Notes under the pieces: model-generated
The model's database searches: none
What the model saw: the letters and a program-made list of their open reading frames with translations, nothing else
What the model was told of the DNA's origin: nothing
Source of the DNA: Paenirhodobacter enshiensis
GTDB taxonomy: Bacteria; Pseudomonadota; Alphaproteobacteria; Rhodobacterales; Rhodobacteraceae
Length of the DNA stretch: 64,000 nucleotides
Direction: 5' to 3'
Assembly: GCF_000740785.1 (NCBI RefSeq)
Contig: NZ_JFZB01000005.1
Coordinates: forward strand, 310,001-374,000
Part shown: in pieces, positions 1 through 11,377 of the stretch
Layout: every line of letters starts with the position of its first letter
Position numbering within the stretch: position 1 is the stretch's first letter
Position numbers and translations under genes: made by a program

Positions 1-2406
<2,406 letters not shown>

Positions 2407-3459
2407 TCAGGCTTCGCGAAGCGCCGAGGTGCCGGCGGTTTCCGTCACCTCGATCCTGCGGCCGCGCGGGCCGAGGCTGTCGAACAGCTCGGCGCCGGTT
2501 CCGGTCATCAGCACCTGCGCGGGCAGCGCCGTCACCTCGTCGTAAAGCGCCGCGCGCCGCCCGGAATCGAGATGCGCCGACACTTCGTCAAGCAGCAGCA
2601 GCACCGTTTCGGCCGAGAGCGCACGCGCGTTCGCCAGCAGGAGCGAGATCAGCAGCGCCTTCTGTTCCCCGGTCGAGCACAGCGCGGCCGGCGTGTCCTT
2701 CGCGGCGTAATGCGCGGACAGATCGGCGCGGTGCGGTCCTTCGAGGCTGCGCCCCGCCGCCATGTCGCGCCGCCGCCCCTCGGCCAGCGCCGCGGCGAGG
2801 TCGTCGGGTCCCTCGTCGGTCACCGCAAGGCGCGCGGTGGGAAAGGCGGTCTCGGCCCCGTCCTGAGCCGCGCTCAGCCGGGCCAGCGCCTCGGCCCGGG
2901 CAGCACGGATCTGCAGCGCAGCATCGGCCATGCGGGTTTCGAGCGCGCCATACCACGCCCGGTCCGCCACCCCGTCGCGCAGCAGCCGGTTGCGCTCGCG
3001 CATCGCTTTCTCGTAGGCCAGAACCGCCTCGGCATGGGCGGGGACGAAGGACATCGCCATCCGGTCGAGGAAGCGCCGCCGACCCTCGGCCCCCTCGATC
3101 CACAGCCGGTCCATCGCCGGCACCAGCCACAGCACCCGCGCGATCCTGCCAAGCGCCACCTGCGGCGCGGCCTTGTCGTCGATGCGCACCTCGCGCGACT
3201 GGCCGGGCAGGGCCGAGGTCTCGACCTCATGCCCCGAAAGCGTGGCGCGGATCTTCCAGCCGACGGCTTCCTGACGGCGGATCAGTTCCTCGGGCGTGGC
3301 GCGGCGCAGCCCGCGGCCGGGCGACAGCATCGAGACCGCCTCGATCACCGAGGTCTTGCCCGCCCCGTTCGGCCCGAACAGCGCGACCGGCCGGGCATCG
3401 AGCGACAGTTCCGCCCGGCGGTGCGAGCGGAACTGCAGAAGCGTCAGCGCCGTCAGCAT
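2407..3459 (-). CDS. recF: DNA replication and repair protein RecF
   Basis: SMC-like ATPase that helps load RecA at gapped DNA in the RecFOR pathway. The 350-residue length is normal for the family. Walker A is GPNGAGKT at residues 29-36, and the signature and Walker B region VLLLLDEVSAHLD lies near residue 290. The start MLTALTLLQFRSHR is the typical RecF beginning, with the conserved N-terminal strand running into Walker A. Only 25 bp separate it from the upstream dnaN stop, so the two are almost certainly co-transcribed, as in most bacteria. Confidence 0.96.
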   Translation of the reverse strand: MLTALTLLQFRSHRRAELSLDARPVALFGPNGAGKTSVIEAVSMLSPGRGLRRATPEELIRRQEAVGWKIRATLSGHEVETSALPGQSREVRIDDKAAPQVALGRIARVLWLVPAMDRLWIEGAEGRRRFLDRMAMSFVPAHAEAVLAYEKAMRERNRLLRDGVADRAWYGALETRMADAALQIRAARAEALARLSAAQDGAETAFPTARLAVTDEGPDDLAAALAEGRRRDMAAGRSLEGPHRADLSAHYAAKDTPAALCSTGEQKALLISLLLANARALSAETVLLLLDEVSAHLDSGRRAALYDEVTALPAQVLMTGTGAELFDSLGPRGRRIEVTETAGTSALREA

Positions 3460-3484
3460 CGGCGGCCCCCGAAATCGGTCAGGC

Positions 3485-4603
3485 TCACACCCGCATCGGC
3501 ATCACGACATAGACCGCCGAGGTGTCGTTGCCTTCGCGCATCAGCGTCGGATCGCCGGCGGTGTTGAACATGAACACCGCGTTCTCGCGGTCGACCTGGC
3601 TGGCGATCTCCAGCAGGTATTTCGCGTTGAAGCCGATCTCCAGCCGCTCGTCGGCATAGGCGACGGCGAGCTCTTCCTCGGCCGCACCCGCGTCGGGGGC
3701 GTTCACCGACAGCACCAGACGATCCTCGTCGAGGCTCAGTTTCACCGCGCGCGAACGTTCCGAGGACACGGTGGCCACACGGTCGACGGCCTTGGCGAAT
3801 TCGGCCGCGTCGACCTCCAGCCGGCGGGTGTTGCCGGTCGGGATCACGCGGGCATAATCGGGGAAGGTGCCGTCGATCACCTTCGAGGTCAGGGTGATGA
3901 CCTGCGTGGCGAAGCGGACCTTGGTCTCGCTGACCGAGACGGCGATGTCGTCCTCGTCATTGTCGAGCAGCTTGCGCAGCTCGTTCACCGTCTTGCGCGG
4001 CACGATCACGCCGGGCATCCCGGCCGCGCCCTCGGGCAGCGCGGCATCGATGCGCGCCAGACGGTGGCCGTCTGTCGCGACGCAGCGCAGCACCGGGCCA
4101 TCCTCGCCCTGCGCGACATGCATATAGACGCCGTTCAGGTAATAGCGCGTCTCCTCGGTCGAGATCGCGAATTTCGACTTGTCGAACAGCCGGCGCAGCA
4201 CGCCCGCCTTCGCGGTGAAATTCGCGGCGTATTCCGAGGTCGCCATCACCGGGAAATCTTCCTTCGGCAGCGTGGCGAGGTTGAAGCTCGACCGCCCCGC
4301 CTCGATCGTCAGCCGCCCCGAGGCCGGCACGTCGCTGAGCGTGACCAGCGCGCCATCGGGCAGCTTGCGCACGATTTCATGCAGCATCACCGCCGAAACC
4401 GTGGTCGCGCCCGCGCTCAGCACCTGGGCGGGGGCCTTGTTCACCACCTCGATGTCGAGGTCGGTGGCGCGGAACGAGACCGAGGACCCCTCCGCCTCGA
4501 TCAGCACATTGGCGAGGATCGGGATGGTGTTGCGCCGTTCGACGACCGACTGGGCCTGGGCGACGGCCTTGAGAAGCTCACCGCGCTCGATGCTGAATTT
4601 CAT
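3485..4603 (-). CDS. dnaN: DNA polymerase III beta sliding clamp
   Basis: Forms the ring-shaped clamp that tethers DNA polymerase III to DNA. The 372-residue product begins MKFSIERGELLKAV and ends with the clamp C-terminus YVVMPMRV, matching the family over its whole length (three repeated clamp domains). The frame is open upstream to 4651, but the ATG at 4603 is chosen because it has a GAGGA ribosome site and the conserved N-terminus; the earlier stretch is low-complexity. Followed by recF and gyrB. The usual upstream partner dnaA is missing: the next gene upstream, 108 bp away, is an argE-like deacetylase. No convincing -10 box was seen in that spacer, although a TTGACG is present. Confidence 0.97.
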   Translation of the reverse strand: MKFSIERGELLKAVAQAQSVVERRNTIPILANVLIEAEGSSVSFRATDLDIEVVNKAPAQVLSAGATTVSAVMLHEIVRKLPDGALVTLSDVPASGRLTIEAGRSSFNLATLPKEDFPVMATSEYAANFTAKAGVLRRLFDKSKFAISTEETRYYLNGVYMHVAQGEDGPVLRCVATDGHRLARIDAALPEGAAGMPGVIVPRKTVNELRKLLDNDEDDIAVSVSETKVRFATQVITLTSKVIDGTFPDYARVIPTGNTRRLEVDAAEFAKAVDRVATVSSERSRAVKLSLDEDRLVLSVNAPDAGAAEEELAVAYADERLEIGFNAKYLLEIASQVDRENAVFMFNTAGDPTLMREGNDTSAVYVVMPMRV

Positions 4604-4711
4604 GGTCTGGTCCTCGCGTCTGCCGGGCCGGGCGCGGGTCCGCGCCGGCAACAGGGTTTTTCAGGACTTTCAACCGCTTTGCCGGGGGCGTCAAGGGCGG
4701 TTCGTGCCCTC

Positions 4712-5836
4712 TCAGACGGCGGCGAGGCGCAGCGCCTCGCGCAGGAAATCCACCCCCGCCGCCAGTTCGTCGCGGGTGATGTATTCGTCCGGGCGATGGG
4801 TGCGGGCGATGTCGCCGGGTCCGCAGATCACCGCGGGCACGCCGGCGGCGGCGTAAAGCCCGGCCTCGGTGCCGAAGCTGACCGGATCGTGCGCCATCTT
4901 GCCCGAGGCTTCCTCGGCCAGCACCACCAGGGGCGCATCGGGCCCGATGACCAGCCCCGGGAAATTCGACAGCACGGTGTGATGCACGTCATAGCCGCGG
5001 GCGCGCAGCTTCTCGGCGCGGGCGAGGACGGATTGCAGCAGGCCGAGCGGATCGACACCCGGGATGGCGCGCGCCTCGACCGAGAGGCTCGCCTGATCGG
5101 GGATCATGTTGACCGCCCGCCCGCCCGAGATCAGCCCGGCCTGAAGCGTGGAATAGGGTGGCCGGAACTCTGGCGAGCGCGGCCCGCCTTCCAGCGTCGC
5201 GGCCATCGCGACCGTCTCGGCCAGAACTTCGGACAGGCCATGGATCGCGTTCAGCCCGCTTTCGGGATGGGCGGAATGGCCGGGCCGTCCGCCGATGTCG
5301 ATGCGCATCGCCGCCTGACCCTTGTGGCCGCGCACCGGGGCAAGGCGCGTAGGTTCGCCCACGATGGCACCAAGCGGCGGCACGCACAGATCCGGCAGGC
5401 GGGCGAGCAGTGAGGGCACCCCGCGGCCGCCGGTCTTCTCGTCGCATGACAGCGCCACATGCACCGGCCGGCCGGGGCTGAGCGCGGTGAACTCGGGCGC
5501 CAGTCCGATGACGCAGGCGACGAAGCCCAGCATGTCCGAGGTGCCGCGTCCGAAGAGCTTGCCGTCGCGCTCGGTCAGGGTGAAGGGATCGGTTTGCCAG
5601 GCGCCGGGCTCGGCCTGCACGACGTCCATGTGCCCCGACAGGATCAGCCCGGGCCGCTCGGCCGGGCCGAAGCTGGCGAAAAGGTTCTCGTGGCCGGCTT
5701 CGGGGCCGGGGATGCGCACGATCCGGGCGCCTGCTTCCGTCAGCCGTTCGGCAATCCAGTCTGTCATGGCGCGATTCGGCGCGCCGGTGATCTGCGCGAA
5801 GGAAACCAGCTTCGCGAGAATGTCTTCGATGGTCAT
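4712..5836 (-). CDS. argE: M20 family acetylornithine deacetylase-like protein
   Basis: Best matches the ArgE branch of M20 metallohydrolases, which remove acetyl from N-acetylornithine in arginine synthesis. The 374 residues include SGHMDVV (His69, Asp71), GRGTSDMLGF (Asp101), SCDEKTGGRG (Glu133), GEPT (Glu161) and CGPGDIARTHRPDEY (His near 347). Four of the five expected metal ligands and the catalytic Glu133 are present, but position 134, normally the second Glu of a DEE motif and a ligand of the second metal, is Lys. The enzyme may therefore bind one metal or use a different substrate. ATG at 5836 lies just after a leader hairpin. ArgE subfamily assignment is fairly firm, in vivo substrate less so. 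Confidence 0.82.
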   Translation of the reverse strand: MTIEDILAKLVSFAQITGAPNRAMTDWIAERLTEAGARIVRIPGPEAGHENLFASFGPAERPGLILSGHMDVVQAEPGAWQTDPFTLTERDGKLFGRGTSDMLGFVACVIGLAPEFTALSPGRPVHVALSCDEKTGGRGVPSLLARLPDLCVPPLGAIVGEPTRLAPVRGHKGQAAMRIDIGGRPGHSAHPESGLNAIHGLSEVLAETVAMAATLEGGPRSPEFRPPYSTLQAGLISGGRAVNMIPDQASLSVEARAIPGVDPLGLLQSVLARAEKLRARGYDVHHTVLSNFPGLVIGPDAPLVVLAEEASGKMAHDPVSFGTEAGLYAAAGVPAVICGPGDIARTHRPDEYITRDELAAGVDFLREALRLAAV

Positions 5837-5846
5837 TCCGTGTCGT

Positions 5847-5868
5847 CCCTGAGGTGTTGCTCTCAGGG
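5847..5868 (-). promoter_or_regulatory. leader hairpin in front of argE
   Basis: A perfect 7-bp inverted repeat, CCCTGAG and CTCAGGG around an 8-nt loop, ends 10 nt before the argE ATG. The downstream arm contains AGGGA, the only ribosome-site-like sequence close to the start, so the stem could limit translation. An extended -10 like TGGTAAAAT lies further upstream on the same strand (hexamer 5912-5907), putting the hairpin inside the mRNA. Seen in the sequence; a regulatory role is inferred. Confidence 0.45.
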
Positions 5869-5995
5869 TAGGCCTGCCGCGGTCCGGACGCCTGTCGTTC
5901 CGTCAAATTTTACCATGCGGTTCAGACCGGTGCCGCGGAAAGCGGCAAAGCTGCCCTCCGTTGCGCTGTGCCGAGGCATCTCTTGCACGCGAAGT

Positions 5996-6835
5996 CTAGT
6001 CCCAGCTCTTCACCCAGCCGGGGTTGAAAATCCGCCCATCCGGCGTTGCAAGCCCGCTGATTTCGGCCATCTCACTGTCAGACAAGGAAAAATCCGTGAT
6101 CTGGATGTTTTGCGCGATGCGGCCGGGGTTCGAGGACCGCGGGATCGCCACGACGCCCTGTTGCAGATGCCAGCGCAGGATGACCTGCCCCGGGGTGCGC
6201 CCCTTCTCCCCGGCGATCCGCCCGATCACCGGATCGGCCAGCAAGGTGCCGCTGCCGAGCGGGCCATAGGACACGAAAGCGACGCCATTCTTCCGGCAGG
6301 TACCGAGCAGCTCGCTCTGATCGAGGCGCGGGTGATATTCGCACTGATCCGCCACCAGCGGCGCATCGGCGAGTGCGATGGCCTTCTCAAGCAGCCGTGG
6401 CGGGAAGTTCGACACGCCGATATGCCGGGTCAGTCCGCGCCGGCGCGCCTCGCACAGGGCGGGGATCGTGGCTTCGAGCGCGATCTCCGGGTTCGGCCAG
6501 TGGATCAGCAACAGGTCGACACGATCGGTGCCGAGGCGCCTGAGGCTCGCCTCTGCCGAAGCGATCAGCGCCGCGGGCTCCAGATCCGTGAACCACACCT
6601 TGGTGGTCAGGAAATATCCGTCGCGGTCGAGACCGCTGTCCTTCAGCGCCTGACCGAGCGCCGCCTCGTTCTCATAGCGGGGTGCGGTGTCGAAATGGCG
6701 ATAGCCGGCCTCTGCGGCGGCCTGCACCGCCGCGTGCAGCACCTCTCCGTCGAGCTTCCAGGTTCCGAGACCGATCTGCGGAATTTCCGCCCCGTTCGCG
6801 ATGATCGAGGGAACGGTCTGTCCGTCATATGTCAT
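5996..6835 (-). CDS. aldo/keto reductase
   Basis: NADPH-dependent carbonyl reductase of the AKR superfamily, 2,5-diketo-gluconate reductase-like group. The catalytic tetrad is visible in the 279-residue product: Asp49 and Tyr54 in FDTAPRYENE, Lys79 in LTTKVW, His112 in LLIHWPN. The C-terminal IPRSSNPGRIAQNI is the cofactor phosphate-binding segment. The frame is open to 7003, but the ATG at 6835 has an AGGAGA ribosome site and the typical strand-loop start, so it is preferred. Substrate unknown. Same strand as argE with 159 bp between them. Confidence 0.92.
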   Translation of the reverse strand: MTYDGQTVPSIIANGAEIPQIGLGTWKLDGEVLHAAVQAAAEAGYRHFDTAPRYENEAALGQALKDSGLDRDGYFLTTKVWFTDLEPAALIASAEASLRRLGTDRVDLLLIHWPNPEIALEATIPALCEARRRGLTRHIGVSNFPPRLLEKAIALADAPLVADQCEYHPRLDQSELLGTCRKNGVAFVSYGPLGSGTLLADPVIGRIAGEKGRTPGQVILRWHLQQGVVAIPRSSNPGRIAQNIQITDFSLSDSEMAEISGLATPDGRIFNPGWVKSWD

Positions 6836-6971
6836 GGTGGTCTCTCCTGGATGCTGCGGGGGGAGCCTAGCGGCGGCGGTGCCGTCTGTCACCACTCGCC
6901 GGTTGAACCTTGGCGCCGGGCCTGCGAGATTGCGCCTCGCGTGCCGATGAAACGGCCGGATGGAGGCGGGC

Positions 6972-8024
6972 ATGGCGGAAACCACTTCGAAGACGAGTTT
7001 CATCGCGCTGATGGTGCTGGTGAGCCTCGCGTTCCTGTGGCTGATGTTGCCCTATTATGGCGCGATCCTCTGGGCGACGATCCTCGCGATCCTGTTCCAG
7101 CCGGTGCAGGCACGTCTGACGGTGGCGCTCGGCGGACGGGCGGGGATCGCCGCGGCCATCAGCATGGCACTGTGCATCTGCATCGTGGTGCTGCCGGCAG
7201 CGGTGTTCTTCGCGGCCCTCGCGCGGCAGGCAAGCGATGCCTACGTCTCGATCAGCAGCCATGCGCTCGACTTCGAAGGGGTGTGGGAACGGATCCGTGC
7301 CGCCCTGCCGCATCGGGTGGTGGAGCTGCTCTCCTCCTTCGACGTGCCGGCGCTGGCGAATTTCCAGACCCAGCTGACCGGCTTTCTCGAACGCGCGACG
7401 CAGACGATCGCGCGGCAGGCCTATCTTCTCGGTCAGGGCACGGCGCAATTCGCCATCGGTGTCGGCGTGGCGCTGTATCTGCTGTTCTTCCTGTTCCGCG
7501 ACGGCACGACGATCGCGGCGCGCATCCGCCGCGCCAGCCCGCTCAGCGATCATCATACCGACCGGCTGTTGCGGGCCTTCGTCGCGGTGATGAAGGCCAC
7601 GGTCAAGGGCAGCATCATCATCGCGATGATCCAGGGGTCCATCGGCGGGGTGACGTTCTGGCTGCTCGGCATTCAGGCGCCCTTGCTGTGGGGAGCGCTG
7701 ATGACGCTCCTTGCCATGGTGCCGGCGGTGGGGGCGGGGCTCGTCTGGGCGCCGGTCGCGATCTATCTGCTGGCGATGGGCGATTATACCCGCGGCGCGA
7801 TCCTGTTGATCGTCGGCACCTTCCTCATCAGCCTGATCGACAACCTGCTGCGCCCGACCCTGGTCGGCAAGGGCGCGCGGCTGCCGGATTATCTGGTGCT
7901 TGTCTCGACGCTCGGCGGGCTGTCGGTGCTGGGTGTGAACGGCTTCGTCCTCGGCCCGCTGATCGCGGCGCTCTTCATCGCGGTCTGGTCGCTCTACATC
8001 GAGGACCGCGCCCGCGCCGACTGA
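6972..8024 (+). CDS. AI-2E family transporter (UPF0118/PerM-like membrane protein)
   Basis: Integral inner-membrane protein of the PF01594 family, named for the E. coli AI-2 exporter TqsA but with varied and mostly unproven substrates. The 350 residues show N-terminal hydrophobic helices (about 10-75), a soluble amphipathic middle (about 90-160), then a cluster of helices ending with the family-typical SLIDNLLRPTLVGK and LGPLIAALFIAVWSLY. The ATG at 6972 is preferred over the in-frame ATG at 6960 because GGAGG lies at correct spacing before it, inside the codons of the longer form. Converges with infB; a shared intergenic repeat and the infB terminator lie between. Confidence 0.9.
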   Translation: MAETTSKTSFIALMVLVSLAFLWLMLPYYGAILWATILAILFQPVQARLTVALGGRAGIAAAISMALCICIVVLPAAVFFAALARQASDAYVSISSHALDFEGVWERIRAALPHRVVELLSSFDVPALANFQTQLTGFLERATQTIARQAYLLGQGTAQFAIGVGVALYLLFFLFRDGTTIAARIRRASPLSDHHTDRLLRAFVAVMKATVKGSIIIAMIQGSIGGVTFWLLGIQAPLLWGALMTLLAMVPAVGAGLVWAPVAIYLLAMGDYTRGAILLIVGTFLISLIDNLLRPTLVGKGARLPDYLVLVSTLGGLSVLGVNGFVLGPLIAALFIAVWSLYIEDRARAD

Positions 8025-8050
8025 CCCGGCCTTTCGGCCCCGGGCGCGTC

Positions 8051-8120
8051 CCCTCTCTTTCGGCTTTCCTCAAATATCCCGGGGGGCTGCGGCGCAGCCG
8101 CGGCGGGGGCAGAGCCCCCT
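8051..8120 (-). repeat. intergenic two-hairpin repeat, copy 1
   Basis: Read on the minus strand this has hairpin A (GGGGGC-TCT-GCCCCC), hairpin B (GGCTGC-GCC-GCAGCC) and then a conserved tail made of CCCGGGATATTTG and, after AG, GAAAGCCGAAAG. The same layout recurs at 16740-16799 and 27000-27063. Hairpin B has different bases but stays paired. It lies between the convergent AI-2E transporter and infB genes. Confidence 0.85.
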
Positions 8121-8150
8121 CCGCACCCGGGCGTCAGCACCCGCCGCCGA

Positions 8151-8185
8151 CAAAGCAAAACCCCCGGCGCATCGGCACCGGGGGT
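8151..8185 (-). terminator. rho-independent terminator of the rimP-nusA-ylxR-infB operon
   Basis: On the minus strand an 8-bp perfect stem (ACCCCCGG with CCGGGGGT, 10-nt loop) is followed at once by TTTTGCTTTG. It starts 28 bp past the infB stop codon. Stem and U-rich tail are both good. Confidence 0.85.
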
Positions 8186-8213
8186 CTCGATCCTTCCGAA
8201 GGGCAGCGCCGCC

Positions 8214-10751
8214 TTACAGGCTGCGCTCGATCTCTTCGCGCTCGAAGATTTCGATGACATCGCCGGGGCGGATATCGTCGTAATTCTCGAAGGCCATGCC
8301 GCATTCCTGGCCCGAGGGAACTTCCTTCACCTCGTCCTTGAAGCGCTTCAGCGTCTTCAGCGTGCCCTCGTGGATCACCACGTTGTCGCGCAGCAGGCGC
8401 ACACCGGCCGAGCGCCGTGCGACGCCCTCGGTGACCAGGCAGCCCGCGACCTTGCCGACGCCGGAGACCTTGAAGACCTCCTTGATCGCGGCGTAGCCGA
8501 TGAAGTTCTCGCGAACCTCGTTCTTCAGCAGGCCCGAGGCCGCCGCCTTGATGTCATCCACCAGGTCATAGATGATCGAGTAATAGCGGATCTCGACACC
8601 CTTCTGGTTCGCCGCGGCGCGTGCCGGAGCATTGGCGCGCACGTTGAAGCCGATGACCGGCGCGTGCGAGGCCTCGGCGAGACCGATGTCGCTCTCGGTG
8701 ATCGCGCCGACGCCGGAGTGGATGACGCGCACCCGCACCTCGTCGTTGCCGATCTTCTCCAGCGCCTGGACGATGGCTTCGGCCGAACCCTGCACGTCGG
8801 CCTTCACCACCACCGACAGCTCGGCGACGTTCTCGTCGGCCTTGGCCTTGGCCATCAGCTGTTCGAGCGTGGTCGCTGCACCGGCGGCGGCGCGCTTGTC
8901 CTTGGCGGCCTTGATCCGGTAATCGGCGATCTCGCGGGCCTGCGCCTCGGTCTCGACGACGTTCAGCACGTCGCCGGCCTCGGGGGTGCCGTTGATGCCC
9001 AGAACCTCGACCGGAACCGACGGACCGGCCTCCTCGACGCGCTCGCCCTTGTCGTTGACCAGCGCGCGGACCTTGCCCCACTGCTCGCCGACGACGAAGA
9101 TGTCGCCGCGATGGAGCGTGCCGTTCTGCACCAGAACCGTCGCGACCGGGCCGCGGCCGACGTCGAGCTTCGCCTCGATCACCGCACCCTGCGCCGCACG
9201 GGCCGGGTTCGCCTTCAGTTCGAGGATTTCCGCCTGCAGCGCGATCGCCTCGAGCAGCTTGTCGAGGCCGAGGCCGGTCTTGGCCGAAACTTCGACGGTC
9301 TGCACTTCGCCGCCCATCTCTTCGACGACGACTTCATACTGCAGCAGCTCGGTGCGGACCTTCTGCGCATTGGCAGCCGGCTTGTCGATCTTGTTGATCG
9401 CGACGATCATCGGCACGTTCGCGGCGCGGGCGTGATTGATCGCCTCGATCGTCTGCGGCATGACCGAATCGTCGGCCGCGACGACCAGAACCACGATATC
9501 CGTGACCTGGGCCCCACGGGCGCGCATCGAGGTGAACGCGGCGTGGCCGGGGGTGTCGAGGAAGGTGATCTTCGCCCCGTTCGAGGCCTTCACCTGATAG
9601 GCGCCGATATGCTGCGTGATGCCGCCGGCTTCGCCCGACACCACCGAGGTGTGACGGATCGCGTCCAGCAGCGAGGTCTTGCCGTGGTCGACGTGGCCCA
9701 TGATGGTCACGATCGGCGGGCGCGGCAGCAGGTTCTCCGGCGCGTCCTCGACCTGGTCGATGACCTGCTCGACGTCCGAATCCGAGACGCGGACCGCCTT
9801 GTGGCCGAATTCCTCGATCACCAGTTCCGCGGTGTCGGCGTCGATGGTCTGGTTCGCGGTGACCATCATGCCCATCTTCATCAGGGCCTTGACGACATCG
9901 GCGGCACGCTCGGCCATGCGGTTGGCCAGCTCGGAAACGACAATGGTTTCCGGCAGCTGCACGTCACGCGCCTGCTTCTCGGCCTTCTGGCCGAAGCCAT
10001 TCGCCTTCTGGCGCGCCTTTTCCTGCTTGCGCTTCATCGCGGCGAGCGAGCGCTGACGCCCGCCTTCGCCCTCGATCTCCGACAGCGACAGCTTGCCCGA
10101 ACGACGGTTGTCGCCCGTGGCAGCCTTGCCCTTGCCGTTGCGCGCATCGGCGTTGCGGTCGTGGCTGCGCTCGTCGCGGTCGCGGTCGGTCTTGCGCGGG
10201 CCGACGGTGGTGACACCCTTGGTCTCGGCGCGCGCGGCGGCGGCCTCGGCAGCGGCCGGATCGGCGGGCTGCGGGGCGGTCTTGGCCGCGGGCTTCGCCC
10301 GGACCTCTTCCTTCTTCTGGGCGCGCAGGGCCTCTTCGCGGGCCTTGCGCTCTTCTTCCTCGTGCTTCAGGCGCAGCGCTTCTTCGCGCTCGCGCTCTTC
10401 GCGCTCCTTGGCCTCGATCTCGGCGCGGCGACGTTCGCGCTCTTCCTCACGGGCCTTTTCCTCGGCCGCGCGCTGCGCGATTTCCTCGGATTCGCGGGCT
10501 TTCGCGGCGCGAAGCGCAGCCAGACGACGCTCCATCTCGGCATCGGAAATGCCGGCGGGGCGACGCGAGGGGTCGCCCACCGTGTGGCCGCCGGTCTTCT
10601 GACCCGGGGTCGCGGCCTTCGGCACGACGACCTTCTTGCGCTTCGTCTCGACCACGACATTCTTCGTCCGGCCGTGGCTGAAGCTCTGCTTCACCGAGCC
10701 AGGGCGTGCGCCGCCGAGTCCGAGAGGTTTCTTGCCGTCCGTATCGTTCAT
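8214..10751 (-). CDS. infB: translation initiation factor IF-2
   Basis: GTPase that brings initiator tRNA to the ribosome. The 845-residue product has a long Arg/Glu/Lys-rich charged N-terminal region (about 40-240, coiled-coil prone), an IF-2N-like segment near 265-320, then the G domain with GHVDHGKT near 352, DTPGHAAF near 400 and NKID near 455. The C-terminal half carries domains II-IV, ending ERSL. Its ATG overlaps the ylxR stop as ATGA, so it is translationally coupled to the operon, and a clear terminator follows. Confidence 0.98.
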   Translation of the reverse strand: MNDTDGKKPLGLGGARPGSVKQSFSHGRTKNVVVETKRKKVVVPKAATPGQKTGGHTVGDPSRRPAGISDAEMERRLAALRAAKARESEEIAQRAAEEKAREEERERRRAEIEAKEREEREREEALRLKHEEEERKAREEALRAQKKEEVRAKPAAKTAPQPADPAAAEAAAARAETKGVTTVGPRKTDRDRDERSHDRNADARNGKGKAATGDNRRSGKLSLSEIEGEGGRQRSLAAMKRKQEKARQKANGFGQKAEKQARDVQLPETIVVSELANRMAERAADVVKALMKMGMMVTANQTIDADTAELVIEEFGHKAVRVSDSDVEQVIDQVEDAPENLLPRPPIVTIMGHVDHGKTSLLDAIRHTSVVSGEAGGITQHIGAYQVKASNGAKITFLDTPGHAAFTSMRARGAQVTDIVVLVVAADDSVMPQTIEAINHARAANVPMIVAINKIDKPAANAQKVRTELLQYEVVVEEMGGEVQTVEVSAKTGLGLDKLLEAIALQAEILELKANPARAAQGAVIEAKLDVGRGPVATVLVQNGTLHRGDIFVVGEQWGKVRALVNDKGERVEEAGPSVPVEVLGINGTPEAGDVLNVVETEAQAREIADYRIKAAKDKRAAAGAATTLEQLMAKAKADENVAELSVVVKADVQGSAEAIVQALEKIGNDEVRVRVIHSGVGAITESDIGLAEASHAPVIGFNVRANAPARAAANQKGVEIRYYSIIYDLVDDIKAAASGLLKNEVRENFIGYAAIKEVFKVSGVGKVAGCLVTEGVARRSAGVRLLRDNVVIHEGTLKTLKRFKDEVKEVPSGQECGMAFENYDDIRPGDVIEIFEREEIERSL

Positions 10752-11377
10752 GCCGTCTTACTATCCTTCAAGGCGGTCTTGCCGCCGTCCTGCTTGCGCA
10801 TTCCCGCAAGCCTTGCAGCTTCTCTGGTCACGCTCTTCGCGAGACCGCCAGCCGCAAGCGCGCCGTGTATGGCATGATCGCGGCCAAAAGCCAAACCTAA
10901 TTCCGATGAGGTCAGGCAGCCGAACCAGCGTCCGCCCTCGGGCGTCCACAGCTTGCCCTTGCCCCTGTCCGAGCCGTCCGACGCCTGCAACAGGACCTTC
11001 GCCCTGCCCTCTGAGAGCCAGCCCTTGACCTTTTCGAAGCCCGCGACCGCATAGCCCGACTTCCTTGCCAGAGAGATAAGCTCCACGACGCGGTGGGCAA
11101 GGCCCTCCTCGACGATATCGGGCAGATTCTCCGGCACCTTGACTGGCATTTTGGCCGCGCGCGCGAACAGATTCTTCTTCACCGCCTGCGCGATCAGATC
11201 GCGGTCGGCGGTGACCCAGATCCCCCGGCCCGGCAGTTTCTCTGCCAGATCCGGGAAGATCGTCGCCTCGGGGCCGACGACAAAGCGCACGAGCCCCGCC
11301 TTCGGCGCGACATCGCCCGAGACGATGCAGCGCCGTTCCGGATCCTCGGTCGTTTCCTCGTGGCCCCCGCGGCTCAT
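10748..11377 (-). CDS. YlxR (DUF448) fused to an L7Ae-like domain, RNA-binding protein
   Basis: Small RNA-binding protein found between nusA and infB in alphaproteobacteria. The 209 residues contain the YlxR motif [19 protein letters not shown] (about 14-32) and [11 protein letters not shown] (about 49-59), then an L7Ae/YlxQ-like part starting near 90 ([24 protein letters not shown]). YlxR-family proteins bind RNA and have been linked to RNase P and transcription control; the exact role here is not known. The ATG overlaps the nusA stop and the TGA overlaps the infB start, both as ATGA. Confidence 0.9.
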   Translation of the reverse strand: MSRGGHEETTEDPERRCIVSGDVAPKAGLVRFVVGPEATIFPDLAEKLPGRGIWVTADRDLIAQAVKKNLFARAAKMPVKVPENLPDIVEEGLAHRVVELISLARKSGYAVAGFEKVKGWLSEGRAKVLLQASDGSDRGKGKLWTPEGGRWFGCLTSSELGLAFGRDHAIHGALAAGGLAKSVTREAARLAGMRKQDGGKTALKDSKTA

